From positions 88,166,001 to 88,230,000 of the forward strand of contig CM077597.1 of the NCBI GenBank assembly GCA_039654915.1: 64,000 nt of DNA. Reading direction: 5' to 3'. Below, piece by piece: positions 44,435 through 56,589 of this stretch (position 1 is its first letter; every line of letters starts with the position of its first letter). Both the position numbers and the translations under genes were made by a program. This DNA is from Aquilaria yunnanensis (Eukaryota; Streptophyta; Magnoliopsida; Malvales; Thymelaeaceae). The notes under the pieces are model-generated. The model saw only the letters and a list, made by a program, of their open reading frames with translations. It had not been told where the DNA came from and searched no databases.

Positions 44435-47189
44435 TGTGGCAACGTGTTTTTTTGGGAGTCGCCACCAATCGTTTTCACCTAAGTTGATTGAACACCTAAA
44501 AATGGTCTACGAGAGTTTGAAGGTTTGGGAGTACAGTTACATTAAAATAACTTTATTCTAACGCCAAAAATTGGCACCTTAGTTGATTTTAATTTTTTTT
44601 TTTTTGCTTGCTTTTAAATAATTTTTATTAATTTTCAAACCACGGATTCTAACTGAATCACCCAGATATGGACTTCTAAATCTTGGTACTTGATTTTTAT
44701 TCATTTTTATAACAAGTTTGATATTTCCAAACCATGGACTCTACCGAGTCACCCGGATATGAAATTTAATGAATTTTAATTTTTATTAAATATTAAATAT
44801 TTTAATTAATTATCAATCCATATCATAAATTCTACCGAACCATCCGAATATGGATTTTAATGGTTTTAATATTATTATTTTTATTATTTTTTTTAATTAA
44901 CCTTTTTTATTTTTTTGGAAGATTTTTAAATGATTCTCCAAACCATGGATCTTATTAGATCAACCGGATGTGGATCCTAAATTTTTTTATATTATATATT
45001 TTTTAAGAAAAAGAAAATACTTATTCAAAACCATTGATTTTATTGGATCATCTGGTTATGAATTTTTAAATTTATTTTAATAAACGGAATAGAAGGCTAG
45101 ACTTTGTTATTTAAAGGAAATAATAATTAAAAAAAATAAGTGACTCGACATTCCAAATAATTAATAATATTAAACAAAATAAGAATGACGGAAAAATAAA
45201 AGACCGAGGGGCGGCTTGGTCATAATAGAAATAATAAACTAAAAAAAATAATAAATAAAGAAGTAAGATGGGGCTCTTGGCCAGCCATATAAAAAAATAA
45301 AAAAATGGTAAATAAAAAGTAAATATGGTTAACCATCCACAAAAAGAAATAATAAGATGCATAAATTAAATAGAAAGTAAATAAATAAAGAAAGTGGGAC
45401 GCTTGGCCATCCACGTAAAAAAATAAAGTGCAGAAAGTAAATAAATAAATAAAATGGGGCGCCTGGCTATCCACATGACAGAAAATAATGTAATGCAGAA
45501 AAAGTAAATAAAAATAAATAAAGTGGGGCACTTGGCCATCCACATAAAAAATAATAAAGTGTAGAAAGTAAATAAAAAAAAGTAAATAAATAAATGAAGT
45601 GGGGCATTTAGCCATCCATATGATAAAAAATAATAAATGCAGAAAGTAAATAAAAGTAAATAAAGTGGAAGTGCTTGGCCATCCACATAAAGGAATAATA
45701 AAGTGCAAAAATTAAGTAAAAAAAGGTAAATAACTAAAGAAAGTGGGGCGCTTGGCCATCCACATAACAGAAAATAATAAAATGCAGAAAAGTAAATAAA
45801 AATAAATAAAAGTGGGGCGCTTGGCTATCCACGTAAAAGAATTAATAAAGTGTAAAAAGTAAATAAATAAATAAATAAAGTGGGGCGTTTAACCATCCAC
45901 ATGAAAGAAAATAATAAAAATGCAGAAAAGTAAATAAAAATAAATAAAAGTAAGGGGTTTGGCCATCCACGTAAAAAAATTAATAAAAATACAAAAAATA
46001 AATAAAAAATAAATAAGTTGGAGCGTTTGGCCATCCACGTAAAAGTAGGAGGTATAACCTTCCATAAAAAAAAAAGTAAGTAAGAACAGAAAGAAAAGAA
46101 AAGAGAAAAAAAAAAAAAAAAGTTATTGTTAATGGTCTATCTACAAGAACAAGAAAGTTAGTGGCTAAAATGAATGAAATAAGAAAGGATCAAGGATTAA
46201 AGGGGGGTTATGCCAAAAAAGGATGTAATTTGAATATGACGGGTCGGGTCACGATTTTTGAACGGGTTTCATCTCTGATTTTTTTTTCTCCGGCGACGTC
46301 TGCGCAATCGGCAGTTGGGCTTGGCGGCGGCGGCTAAGGCTACTCCAGGGAGGTGAGTATGGTGGCTGGCGGCGTGGAAGACGGCGAGGCGGTGAGGGAA
46401 CGACGTCGGGCGATGGCGGACGGAAGTCGCGACGGGGAAGGAGAAACCGCGAGGGAGCTGGAGCGGCACGGCTAAAGGGTGACGCGACGGAGGCGGGCGG
46501 CGGCGAGAGACGGCGAGGGCTGAAGGCAACGACGGCGTGAGGACAAACAAAAAAAAAAACGAAACGTCGAGTTGTCCGGCAGCAGGGAACAGGGGTAGAA
46601 GTTTAGGATTTTTCTGGGTAAGCGTGGAGTGCCCAGGGACTAAAGCTATAGTTTTTCCTTTTTAAGTTGAGAGCTAAAATCTTGCTAATTTCCCATGTTT
46701 TTTTGCATATTTGGACCTCTATTTATAGTAGTGGGAGCATTGGATTCCCTTAATTAAAAAAAATTTGAAATTTAATTAAAAAAAGATTTAAAACATAATT
46801 TGGTAAAAATTACAGTTTTAGTCCTTCACCTCTCACTGATTACTGGTATGGTCCCAATTTTTTCAGGAAATTACAAATTGACCCAAATTTGTCTGTTTTG
46901 TCAATTTAGCCCAAAACCTTGCGAATAATTACCAGATTTCCCTAGAATTTCAAGATTTTGTCAGATTTTTTCCAAACTTCTCAATTTTTACAGATTAACC
47001 CCAAACTTCTCAATTTTGTCAATTTTTTTTAAAATTCCCCTTTTTTATATTTTTTTAATTTTTATATTATTTATTTATTTATTATTATTTTTTAACTAAC
47101 CCTATGAAACAAAATGCCCCCCTAAACTAATTTTTTTTTTAAATTTTTCTTTAAAAAAAATAATAACCAGACGAAATTGGGTGTCAACA
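44435..47189 (-). mobile_element. 5' LTR of the Ogre-like element
   Basis: 2755 bp, starting TGTTGACACCCAATTTCG at 47189 and ending GCCACA at 44435. A TATA box CTATAAATAG lies on the minus strand at 46728-46719, about 460 bp from the LTR start. A GC-rich patch at 46260-46560 and the tandem repeat at 45190-46070 lie downstream of the TATA box, in the transcribed part. Frames rich in Phe, Tyr, Leu or Arg on the minus strand here are by-products of base composition. Confidence 0.88.
45190..46070 (-). repeat. Tandem repeat inside the Ogre-like LTR, about 13 units of roughly 70 bp
   Basis: A motif like GTGGGGCGCTTGGCCATCC (plus strand), then ACGTAAAA or ACATGAAAG, then an AAATAAATAA-rich spacer, recurs near 45211, 45271, 45324, 45395, 45455, 45524, 45600, 45666, 45744, 45813, 45882, 45951 and 46019. 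The two spacer types partly alternate, suggesting a 140-bp higher-order unit. Units are diverged, so the array is not recent. Confidence 0.85.
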
Positions 47190-47777
47190 CCAGGGCAATG
47201 AGCTCTTGCAAAAATACACATGTAAAGGATGTAAGATAATGGCCAGCTTTGGGATGAATTCTCGGATATAATTGACAAGCACAAGAATTTTTTGGACTTG
47301 TTTTTTTGTGAGGTTATCATCTAGAAAATCCATGATCTTTGTAGCAATATGAGGCTAAGGATGTTATTTGTTATCTTTGATTTTAACACCAAGGAACTCA
47401 ATGGATGTTTGATTGATGACCATTTTGCTTTGAGAAAGCATAACACCATTGTCCTTAATGATCTGAGCAAACTGGGTTAAGAGCTTTAAGTGAGATCCTG
47501 TACAGGGAGAAAATAATAAAATATCATCAATATATATATGAGCCGATTGAAGAATTGGTTCAAAAATTTGGATCATCACCTCCTGGAAGAGTGAAGGTGC
47601 CGTCTTGAGACCGGATGGTAGCACCGTCCATTGGTAATGGTGATCTAGGATGCAGAATGCTATCTTGTACTTGTCTAGAGGATTGATTGACAATTGCCAG
47701 AAGCCTGATTTAAGATCAAACTTGGAAAATATCTTGGCATTTGTTAGGTTGGTGAAGAGCGTGTTCTTGTCCGGCAA
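47190..47777 (-). pseudogene. Pararetrovirus reverse transcriptase and start of RNase H, broken
   Basis: The frame 47777-47364 holds RT motifs: KFDLKSGFWQLSI, LPSGLKTAPSLFQE and the catalytic YIDDILLFS. It ends with a stop. Another frame continues with NYIREFIPKLA-like connection sequence until the Ogre-like LTR cuts it off at 47189. The upstream RT palm near 47780-47940 is also disrupted. Confidence 0.8.
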
Positions 47778-48257
47778 GGAAAATTTGACATTAGCAAGGA
47801 ACTCATTTAAAGGCTTGTAGTCTATGACAAGCCTGAGCTTCTTTCTTTTTTGCTTCGAGTGTTTGTTGACATAGAAAGTCTGACAAGCCCATGAAGAGGT
47901 TGTGGGCTTAATAAGACCTTAGGCTTTTAATTCTTGTAGTTCTTAGACCGCCATCTTTTCCTCTTCTGGACTCATATCCAAATGGATGGCTTTGGTAGGA
48001 TTAACATCCTCATTCTTCTTGAACGGAATTTCGATAAAGAACTTTGGATTCCAAAGTGGTAGAGAATGCTTCTTCTCAAACTCAGAATATGACTCAGCAC
48101 AAGATTGTTGGATGAACATTTGCATTACTGAGTCGTATACAGGGTCACTTTCAAATTGCATCTGAGTTGTAGAAAGAGTTTCACCTTCGCATGAATATAA
48201 TCATGAAGTTGTTGTCCAGGGAAGGAAAAACTTGTACAATTGTAGACCCTTGTCAGT

Positions 48258-48611
48258 CTATTTCAAAACTGATAGTTTCTTGATAATATCAAACCTGAGA
48301 ATCATATCTCTGCTATGGTTATAACCATAAACAGTAGTAACCACATACTTTGTTGGTGAAAGACTGATCCTGATGGGCTTGCTTATTTGGGTGACATAAA
48401 AAACACCATTGACTGCTTTGAATCTTTCATTGTAGAGTCGCCACATTCTTTTTGGAAGTAATGAAAGATTGATAATGGTGTTTGTTGCACCAGTATTGAA
48501 TAAAGCAGCAACCAGAATCGATTTTGCATACTTATCCAGGAGAATGTTGATCTTGGCCTGAGGGATGATTTGAGTAGCAAACAGTGAGGATTGTATAGGC
48601 GCCATCTGCAT
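48258..48611 (-). pseudogene. Pararetrovirus aspartic protease, broken
   Basis: The frame contains ALFNTGATNTIINLSLLP, in which the usual catalytic D-T/S-G is N-T-G, an inactivating change. Sequence between it and RT (47943-48161) is a separated piece of the same polyprotein. Confidence 0.7.
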
Positions 48612-48642
48612 AGTATAGATGGAAGCTTGATCTAAGTCATTG

Positions 48643-49400
48643 TTAGATTCTGAAAAGTAAGCTTCTATGGCAAAAAAAAAAAAACTTCATGTTATCATTG
48701 GAAAGGTCTGTTTTAGTGGCATGAAAGATGGTGTTAGCCATATTCTTTTTTGACTGAGTGTTCTTTTTAGGATAGTTTTTAGCAAAATGTCTGTGTTGTC
48801 TGCAGATGAAACACCTTTTGAATTTTTCAGTATTTTTCTTATATCGAAAAAATATTTTCTTTTTTTTTCCTGAAATTTGCAAGGTTTGTCTAGAGAATAG
48901 ACTTTCCATCGTTGATATTTTTTTTTTTTAGTACAGTAGCAAGTGTTCTTGTCTTTGCATTTAATCGATAGTTTTGGTTGTTGGCAAGCTTTATCAAACA
49001 AACCATATGTCTGGTTGAATTCTTTAAAGAAGGAATGTGTGTTTCACAGCTTTCGTAATGCCGTCTTGAGTGTCTAATAAAGCTTTTCAAACGAATAATT
49101 ATTGAGAGATTGTCCACTCTGCTGGGTAACTCTGAGAGCTTATTAGCCAATTGTCTCTAGGACTGAGTTTAGATAGGTCTGCTTCAGATTATTGTCACTT
49201 TTATATCTAGTGCAGATAAGGTAAAAACGTTTAAGTATATTCTCATAATGCCTCTCAAAATCTTTTCTATTGTAAGAACAACACTTCATCTTAAAGAATT
49301 CTTCTCTGGCTACATCTAAAAGTGTTGCAGGTTCTCCAATGAACTCATGATAAAGTTGAAGGCCCAACGCACTAGTCGTGGGGAGTTGAAATAACTAGGC
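48643..49400 (-). pseudogene. Pararetrovirus capsid region with zinc finger, broken
   Basis: Three overlapping pieces in different frames: 49367-49143 (REEFFKMKCCSYNRKDFE), 49150-48890, and 48909-48643 with KRCFICRQHRHFAKNYPKK, a C-x2-C-x4-H-x4-C knuckle whose last Cys is changed to Tyr. A neighbouring Lys-rich segment is typical of pararetrovirus nucleocapsids. Confidence 0.65.
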
Positions 49401-50950
49401 TTGATGATATTTTCCAATACTCATATACTAATGTTTGAGAATACCAGTCATGTCGACGATGAAGGCTACAATTACCTTCTAATGAATGGCTCCTTTTTTT
49501 TGTAATTGTGTAAGACACCAAGCATGAAATTTGAGGAATTTTTCATGCCATTTAGCTGGTGGCACAACATCCAAGGATAGAATGACTGGAAGTGAAGGAA
49601 GATTCCAAGTTGCGTTGATATTCACAAAGGGAACATCTTTTTCTATAGCCACATAAGGTTGTGGTTCTGATGGTGCAGGTGCAGTAGGAAGAGGTTGTTG
49701 CTGCTGATGCTCTCGTTGTGGGGGAGCCTATGGTGGAGGTTGGGATTTGGTAGCAGTAGTTACAAATTCAGTTGGCTGAGCTTGACTTGTCGAACCTTGT
49801 GCCATATAGACTTGGAGTTTAGATGATGAGGATGTTGACAAAGTATCATTGTCAAATTCTGCTGTACCGGTGGAGGAACTGGATTCCAAGTCTTGGATTG
49901 CTACTAAGGTAGCTGGAATATCCTGGTCGTTTTGTTAAAGTCGTTGATCAAGGAAACTTGTGATTGGATTGGACATCTAGATTGTCCAAGCTTCACGAGA
50001 TGGTTCCTGGATCTTAATAGAAGGATGAGAAGGCCGCATGTGTTGATATTCTAGATGTTGCGGATGGATTGGGCTTTTCATCTTTTGGTCCTAAGAAGTA
50101 CTAAGATTGGGCCTTATGGGCTGAGTACAAGCAACAGTACGAACTGGTATTGTATAAACTGGCTTTGGTGGTATTTGAGGCAATGGTGTAAAAAATGGAT
50201 TACTTGTAGCCAGAGGATAGTAGACTGTGCTTGGAGTTGGGCTGAATGGATCAATAGTCCTGGAGACAGTAGCAAAAGAATCAGGAGGTCTAGGCCTTTG
50301 TTGGTCCTGTAGATACTTGAGCTGTTGCTTGAGATAGATTATTTCTCATTTTTGAGCCGAGAAATTCTTTTGGCTTGCTATTAGCCTCAATATTTCTTGA
50401 TGAAGATAATTAATCCGTTGTTGACATTATGTCAAGGGATCAATTATCATTTGAACCATCTTTTGTTCCAGTCTAACTTGGTTTTGCTAAATTTTGCTAA
50501 GAGCTTTGTTCTGAGACATCATATTCTCAAATTGCTAGTTTAATACTTGTTTTGCTGTAAAATTTTCTTTTCTTCTTCCTTCTAAATCAATTGATGTAGG
50601 TTGTGGAACTTTCCAGGCATATTTTATTGATGTAGAATGATTTTCAAACTTTAGAGGAGGAAAGTCCTCATTCTTTATCTCAAACATGTTTATCTTAAAA
50701 GAAACAGTAGAAGGTTATTTTTTCCTGAGCTGCTTAAGGGCTTTGCATGTAGTATGGATGGGATGCCATTTTAACTTCCAGAGATGAGGGAGAAAGTTCA
50801 AATGGTTCTGCTAGAGTCGAGAAAATGGTAGAGGACTCATTCTTCTAGGAATAGAGGACGGAATAGTCATACTTGCCAGAGGGTTCTTCAAGTAATTTGA
50901 CTTTGGGATCACCATCTTCATATCATTGACGAAGAAGTTGTTGCAACGAT
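49401..50950 (-). pseudogene. Linker region of the pararetrovirus polyprotein
   Basis: Between movement protein and capsid. Translation gives Gln-, Pro- and Ser-rich pieces in shifting frames with many stops. I cannot assign domains; position is the main evidence. Confidence 0.4.
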
Positions 50951-52067
50951 TTTTTCTTTGGTTTCTTCTTCATCTTCTTGGTAGTTTCATCATCATTAGA
51001 AGGGGATTTATAACAATCTAGGCAATCACAAATATCAAAATATTTGTGACTATTGTCGTCCTGAAATGAGTAGATAGGAGAACCATTGAGTCAAATGACT
51101 CGATGGGAATTTGGAGAGGTTCTTGTGGTTCTTTGATTATAGACAGAACTGTTGGTGTAGTAAAGACATTAGCTACAAAGAACGGTTCTTCTTTTTGGAA
51201 AAATATCTCAGTCATAACTTCTCATCTGTTAAGGAATAAAGGCTTTTTTGGCTGGAGTGGTTCTGTCTGCTGATGGAGAAATTCATGAGGAATTTATTGT
51301 GGGACATAGGTCTCGTTCGAAACATGCATTGTATCCATAGAAAGATACAAAACATCATTATTCATATTGGGCATGGAGAAGTTGAGAGCATGGTTCTAGA
51401 CTCTGTATGCCATTTGATAGTGAACTATAGCTGCCAGAGTGGAGGAGATCTATTATGCTCCAGTAATCTATAGTTGGATCTTTAATGCTAATAGAAGATG
51501 TGGATCTTGAAGAGCCATACAGAAATTGGGGAAGAACGTAATAAGGATGGTGCCAGTGTTAAGAGTAGTCTTAACTATGCGGATGCAGGCATGCTTGTAC
51601 TTTTTATACCAAAAATCAAGAAGAGCTAGTCGGGCAGTAACTGGTAACCCATTTATTCCATGATAAGTAAGAGCGAGACAAATAGTTCCAAAATGGAGAT
51701 GTGTATATCCTTTTGCTATCCATTGGCGAGGAAAGTGGGAAAAAATCTCCAGAGTGACATACTATTCTTTGGATGTTGCAGGAAAAGCATATTAGTCAAA
51801 CTTAGTAGCCTGAACATATTCTTTGACATGCTTCCGAGATGGAGAGACAATACTCTTTACAGTTTTTGTAAGAAAATAAGAAGGTTTAGTAAATGCCTTG
51901 TATGGATTGATGAGAGGAAGATCGGTGAGAGGGATCTTCTCATCTTCAAAGAGGTACTTGAATTCACAGAGAGAATCTAGGTAAGACGATGCTGTCGATC
52001 TGAAGGAAGTAGTAGGAGTGAGTGTGAGGGTTAAGGTTCCTGACATATTTATGAAAATCTGGGTCAA
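50951..52067 (-). pseudogene. Pararetrovirus movement protein region, broken
   Basis: Starts near 52067 (MSGTLTLTLTPTTSFRST). The central part, around 51750-51400, reads as a caulimovirid-type movement protein across several stops, with recognisable short pieces such as LTYHGINGLPVTARLALLD. Such proteins modify plasmodesmata for cell-to-cell spread. The piece at 51215-51018 (EEPFFVANVFTTPTVL) continues downstream. Confidence 0.65.
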
Positions 52068-52123
52068 AGGATCAACAAGAAATTCTTAATCACACAACTT
52101 CTTAGTAGCAATGAACGATATAT

Positions 52124-52136
52124 GGCTCTAATACTA
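52124..52136 (-). other. Decayed tRNA-Met primer site of the pararetrovirus
   Basis: The minus strand reads TAGTATTAGAGCC. It matches the caulimovirid and retroelement tRNA-Met primer site at 11 of 13 positions, both differences being transitions. It lies about 60 bp upstream of the polyprotein start. Confidence 0.55.
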
Positions 52137-53713
52137 AAGGGGTTCTAAGGTAGCCCAGTAACAAAATTTTTGGAAAATAGGGTTTTAAACTTGGTACGTG
52201 GCGTTGTTATCAGCTAGACCCTCTACTAGGATTTCCAAAGAATTGCCCAATATGACAGCTAACCGTGGCACGAGACAATTTCTAGCCCAATATACCAAGC
52301 ATAAGTAGAATTATGAAAAACGAGTTCTGGAAATCAACCGGAAAGTTTAAATAGTGATACAGTTTGAAAGCACATAGAAACCCATAAGCTTTAACCTTCT
52401 TTTAAATCTCAATCGAGGCCCTGAGGAACCGGGTTTATAGAAGTGTTCTCTAGGACATAACGACACTAATTAAAACTTTTATAAAGATGTTTTGGTAAAC
52501 CTTTTGAAAAATAGTTACTAGACTATCCGGACATATCATCAAGAATCGAAATCAATAGTTTACAACAATTAGGATTGAAGGCAGAGGACAAATTGAAAAG
52601 AGGATCCATGTAGTGGCAACTCTCAAGCCATCATTTGCCTTCAAGCTTAATAATTATAAACTTGAAGAAGATCTAAATCTGATATGATCCACTTGTGGCA
52701 ACTCAGATTATCTGAAGAAGTCAGGAAACTAAGAACCTTTACTTCACCCTTTAACCAGAAATCTACAGAAAGCAAGGAGAGACTTAAGGGGTTAAATACA
52801 CCATTGGTCTCTAGCCCTTTTTTAAATTCTATTTTCATCCCTAACCTTTAGATCATTTCATTAAGGTCCTTACCTTTTGGCAATGTTCTATTTTCATCCT
52901 TTTTTTCGATGAGAGATGTTAATTATGATATAAATGCTTGTTCAGCCCAAAAGTTTAAGAAAAACTATTTTTAGCTATCAAACTTACGTACTTTTTTTTA
53001 TAAAGGAGTGTGTAACTTTATTTATTTATTTTTTTGCAATTAGAATAATTTATACAATGTGGATTATTATATCTATACATTAGTTCCAAATAAAAAAGTT
53101 GTACAAATAAAAACAAGTCATTTTATATTAACCTGATTTAATGTTTAATGAACTAGTTATAAGAATGTGAGGAATAATCCTTGGTAAACCACTAACTGAG
53201 ATTGCAATTGGAGTATAAGCCAATTCGGCCACCATTGTTTTTGTGGAAAAGTATCAAATTTTCCACTATAGTTTGGCTCTTGGATTGAATTACCCATTAT
53301 AGTTTTTCCTAGTTTTGATATGACTACTAATGTTATAGTTTGGAACTAGATTGCCACTACTATTAAGAACTTTATAGTAAATGCATGAAGTTATTGGTTT
53401 TGAAATCTTGTAGTATTAATGCAACTTTTAACAAACTTTAGAAATTTTATGTAATTTATCATTTTTTTTGTCTGCAAATTTATATTAGATGTTTCGAGGC
53501 AAAATATATACCCGATGAGTCTATGTAATGAAAATTTTATAAAAATTTATTAATATCATGAAAATTTTATAATAAATGAATTATCACATCTAAATAATAT
53601 TAGGTAATTGTCACCAAATATAACCTATGACAAAAATTACCTTTTCTCATGACAAATTTGACCATGATCACTAAATAACGTTGATATGTTTATGCTACAA
53701 GACCCTTTATAGA
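52137..53713. other. AT-rich intergenic stretch
   Basis: No gene recognised. The part nearest 52137 could be the intergenic, promoter-bearing part of the pararetrovirus genome: the minus strand has CACTATTTAAAC near 52355, a possible TATA relic. From about 52795 (GGGGTTAAATACACCATTGG) the sequence resembles DNA-transposon ends, but no second end was found. The segment 53640-53713 belongs to a repeat seen again at 56590-56665. Confidence 0.4.
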
Positions 53714-55122
53714 CAGTTATTTTATTATGTACCTATGTTTAATTAGACACACTAACCAAGCTCTTAATTTTCTATATATAAGACACTAACCATCCAAAAA
53801 AATGATAAAATTATCACTAGTCAAAATCTTCCCCTCTCTACAAAAACCTTAGCTCCCTACTATTGCCTCCTTTGATACCATTGCCGTCGCCAAACTGTCA
53901 TACCTCATGGTCTTGTTGTCGTTGCTCTTCCTTTGGTTCGCATCGCTGCATCCGTTCTTCTTCCAAATCTCGCATCCAAATCTTGCTGCCACTCTTATTC
54001 TCTAGATCACATTGATTTGTCGCACGCCTCTGCAATATCATTGTCAACCTTCTGATTGTTACTTCCATTACCTTATCCATCACCGCCCACCCGTTGGAAT
54101 ACACGTCGTTGTAAAAGTGTTTGAAGTAATGTGAAAATGTGTCTAAAAAAATATGTAAAAATGTCTGATGCAATATTTGCAAGTATCTAAAGTAATTTAC
54201 AAATAATTTATTATTATCAAAAAATAAAAAGTGTCTGGATGGATATCGAAAAGTGGATAAAGAAATATCTTAAAGTGTCTGAACCAATAAGTAAAAAAAT
54301 TATTCTCTTCAAAAAAATAACTATCTGAAATAATAAAAAAAAAAAGAGTCTAAATGAATGTGCAAAAATGTCTGAAAAAAAATTAAAAAATATTTTAGCA
54401 ATATGTAAATAATTTATTTCCCTCGTAAATAAATGTGTACGAACTAAAAAAACTGTTTAAATAAATATTTAAAAGTTTTCAAAGCAAAATCTAAAAATGT
54501 CTAAAGTCTCTGTTTGTTCCGTAGCTGTTTAAAGTGTCTCTATTTAAAGTCTGCTGTAGCTGCTTCTCTTTCTCCTCCGTCGGTAGTCGCTCCTAGCTTT
54601 GCCTCTGCCACAACCGCGTCCTTTTTCTCCTCCTCCAATCACCGCTTGCCACTCCTGCATTCGCCTTCACCGCAACCACTTCTTCTTTCTCCTCCTCCGA
54701 TCATTGCTCCTGGCTTCGCGTTCACCGCAACCGCTTCCTCTTTTTCTCGATCCTCTGCGCTACTGAGAATAACTACTACAGCAGAAGGATGAAGGCCAAC
54801 GAAGCCATCAAATGGGCTCCGGAAAGCTAGACTTGGCAGCTAATTGTTACATAAATGCTCTTAAGCTCCGACATATAAGTGCTCATCAAGGCCTAACACG
54901 ACACGGGTCCATTATTTAAGAAATGATAAATCTACTGCACACGAGGAAATGACTAAACTAATTGAGAAGGCAAAGAATACCGCATCAGCTTAGGAGAAGA
55001 GATCTGACATGAGAGAGAAGGCGGTGCGAGAAGAGAAGCATAGAAGAAAAGGAAATTTCGGGTTAGTGGTAAATCTGTAAATTATTTCATATGTCTAATT
55101 AAACATATGTTCACGGTATATA
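53714..55122. mobile_element. Non-autonomous DNA transposon, Mutator-like by TSD length
   Basis: The 9-bp duplication CTTTATAGA flanks 1409 bp (53705-53713 and 55123-55131). A related repeat at 56590-56790 runs through the same point without the insert, which acts as an empty site. Near the two ends TATGTTTAATTAGACA occurs in opposite orientation, an imperfect terminal inverted repeat. The interior has no transposase. Ser/Pro-rich frames (54514-54792) come from CT-rich internal repeats. Confidence 0.55.
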
Positions 55123-55334
55123 CTTTATAGATTTTATTGCGCCTTGGGTATAAAATGGCCTAATAACCCACCACTTACAGCATCCAAATTTTAGATTATC
55201 AGCATCAAATTCCTAGATGATTAGCCTGAACAAATAGTTCATAGGGAATTGCCTTAACATAAGTTCTTATTCAAAATACGCAAAACTACGCAAAAATGCA
55301 GTGGCGTATCTATATTGCAAATATGAGGTTCATA

Positions 55335-56106
55335 TAGGGATGACAATGGATCAGGTAATACCCATAACCTGTGGATATACATCCGCAGGTCACGGATATT
55401 TAGCTAAAACCCATATGGCGGGTACGTGCGGGCACGGGTTTAGAGCTATCTGTACCAGTGAACCCATGACCCGTGAGATTTCTTGATACTCAGGAGTGAT
55501 GTATTTGTTAAATTTCAATCTAATAGACCTTTTTTTGGTAAAAACTAACAAAATTAGAGGACTGGGAAAACAATTAACCAAAAATTAACATATAATACAA
55601 CTCAAAACCTTATTTTACCACACAGCCGCCGGATGCATTTATTCTTAATGGCGCCCTCCTCCACTTTCGTTGCCTCTTCCTCTATCACCACCATTCTATT
55701 GCTCTATTTTTCATCCTCCACCTCATTTCTCTCTCTTCAACCCACTCACTCATTCTCTAGCAGCCAATCGCCTAATCACCAGCCATGGTAGCTGCCGATC
55801 ACTCCCTCTTTGCTGCAAGACCAAAGATGAACCCCTGCAACGCCACTTTTCTTCGTCGATTGGCGTCTCGGCTTCAAAAGAATTGATAAACCTATTTGAT
55901 TCATTAACTCGTGGATTTCGGTGACTTTCGAAGGTGGGTGGATTTCTTGCAGACATTTGAAGAGTGGTGTCTGTTTTTGTGAGTATTCGGTGGTCACCCG
56001 TGACCCTCGAGTGGCAAGCGTGGGTGTAGTTTTCCACCCGTTAGCCTTGGCGGGCGTGCGACGGATATGGTAAATCCACACCCAACCCGTCCCGTTGCCA
56101 TCCCTA
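55335..56106. mobile_element. Non-autonomous hAT-type element
   Basis: Ends are TAGGGATGACAATGG on the left and, read inward from the right, TAGGGATGGCAACGGG. They are flanked by the 8-bp duplication GGTTCATA (55327-55334 and 56107-56114). End sequence and TSD length both fit hAT transposons. The 772-bp interior has no transposase. Confidence 0.85.
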
Positions 56107-56527
56107 GGTTCATAGATCTCATTTTTCTAAAAAAATATTAATAAAATATACATAATTTAGTAATTAGACCCATTAAATTGTTTAGTAGACCCTCATAGTT
56201 TTTATAATATTCATAATTAGAATAAAAGAATGTGTTCCTTTTACCTTAATAAAAATAAGGCCAATCTCTTCTTTCTATCAATAATTAGAATGACATATAT
56301 AATTAGCCCTATACTAACACTTGAACTTTCATATATTTTACCATCTTAGGTTCAAATTTTTTTTGTCTTTCTCTTTTCTCTTCAAACGTATGAGAAAATT
56401 AATGGGTTAGTTGGATACAAGATAAATTCAATGAGCCAAGTGAAAAGAAATATATAAGTTTACGGATCAAAATGTAACTTTCTTTTCTTATATTCTATAT
56501 AACAAGAACATCTCATTCATTTTTATC

Positions 56528-56534
<7 letters not shown>

Positions 56535-56567
<33 letters not shown>
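56535..56567. repeat. (AT)n microsatellite
   Basis: About 16 uninterrupted AT dinucleotides. Confidence 0.95.
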
Positions 56568-56568
<1 letters not shown>

Positions 56569-56589
56569 CTCTCCTTCGTGAAAATCCTA

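Larger units (their letters stand above)
34959..47189 (-). mobile_element. Ogre-like Tat element, minus strand, 3' end missing
   Basis: Starting from the right: 5' LTR (47189-44435), tRNA-Arg-type primer site, leader, ORF1 (43795 to about 42346), gag (41885 on), protease with G-patch, an intron, RT, two RNase H domains, integrase. ORF1 before gag, the G-patch behind protease, the second RNase H and the protease-RT intron are the marks of Ogre-type Tat elements. All coding parts carry several stops and shifts. The right flank after the LTR tip is CCAGG (47190-47194), inside the pararetrovirus relic; the matching left duplication was not found. Confidence 0.88.
47190..52136 (-). mobile_element. 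Endogenous pararetrovirus relic (Caulimoviridae-like), truncated
   Basis: Domain order on the minus strand is primer site, movement protein, long linker, capsid with zinc finger, protease, reverse transcriptase, start of RNase H. That order on one polyprotein, with a movement protein, is the pararetrovirus pattern and not that of LTR retrotransposons. The relic is riddled with stops and frame breaks and ends at 47190 where the Ogre-like LTR begins. It cannot give a functional genome. The genus is not assigned; single-polyprotein genera are the best comparison. Confidence 0.75.

Noticed and set aside
45111..46034. Phe/Tyr/Leu-rich frames resembling membrane proteins
   Set aside because: They arise from translating the AAATAAATAA-rich tandem repeat in the Ogre-like LTR; repeated units differ in frame.
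46269..46550. Arg/Pro-rich 93-codon frame
   Set aside because: Lies in a GC-rich patch of the LTR, with no homology and no conserved start context.
53898..54792. Frames of 92-94 codons as small genes
   Set aside because: Both sit inside the Mutator-like insert and reflect low-complexity CT-rich or AT-rich repeats.
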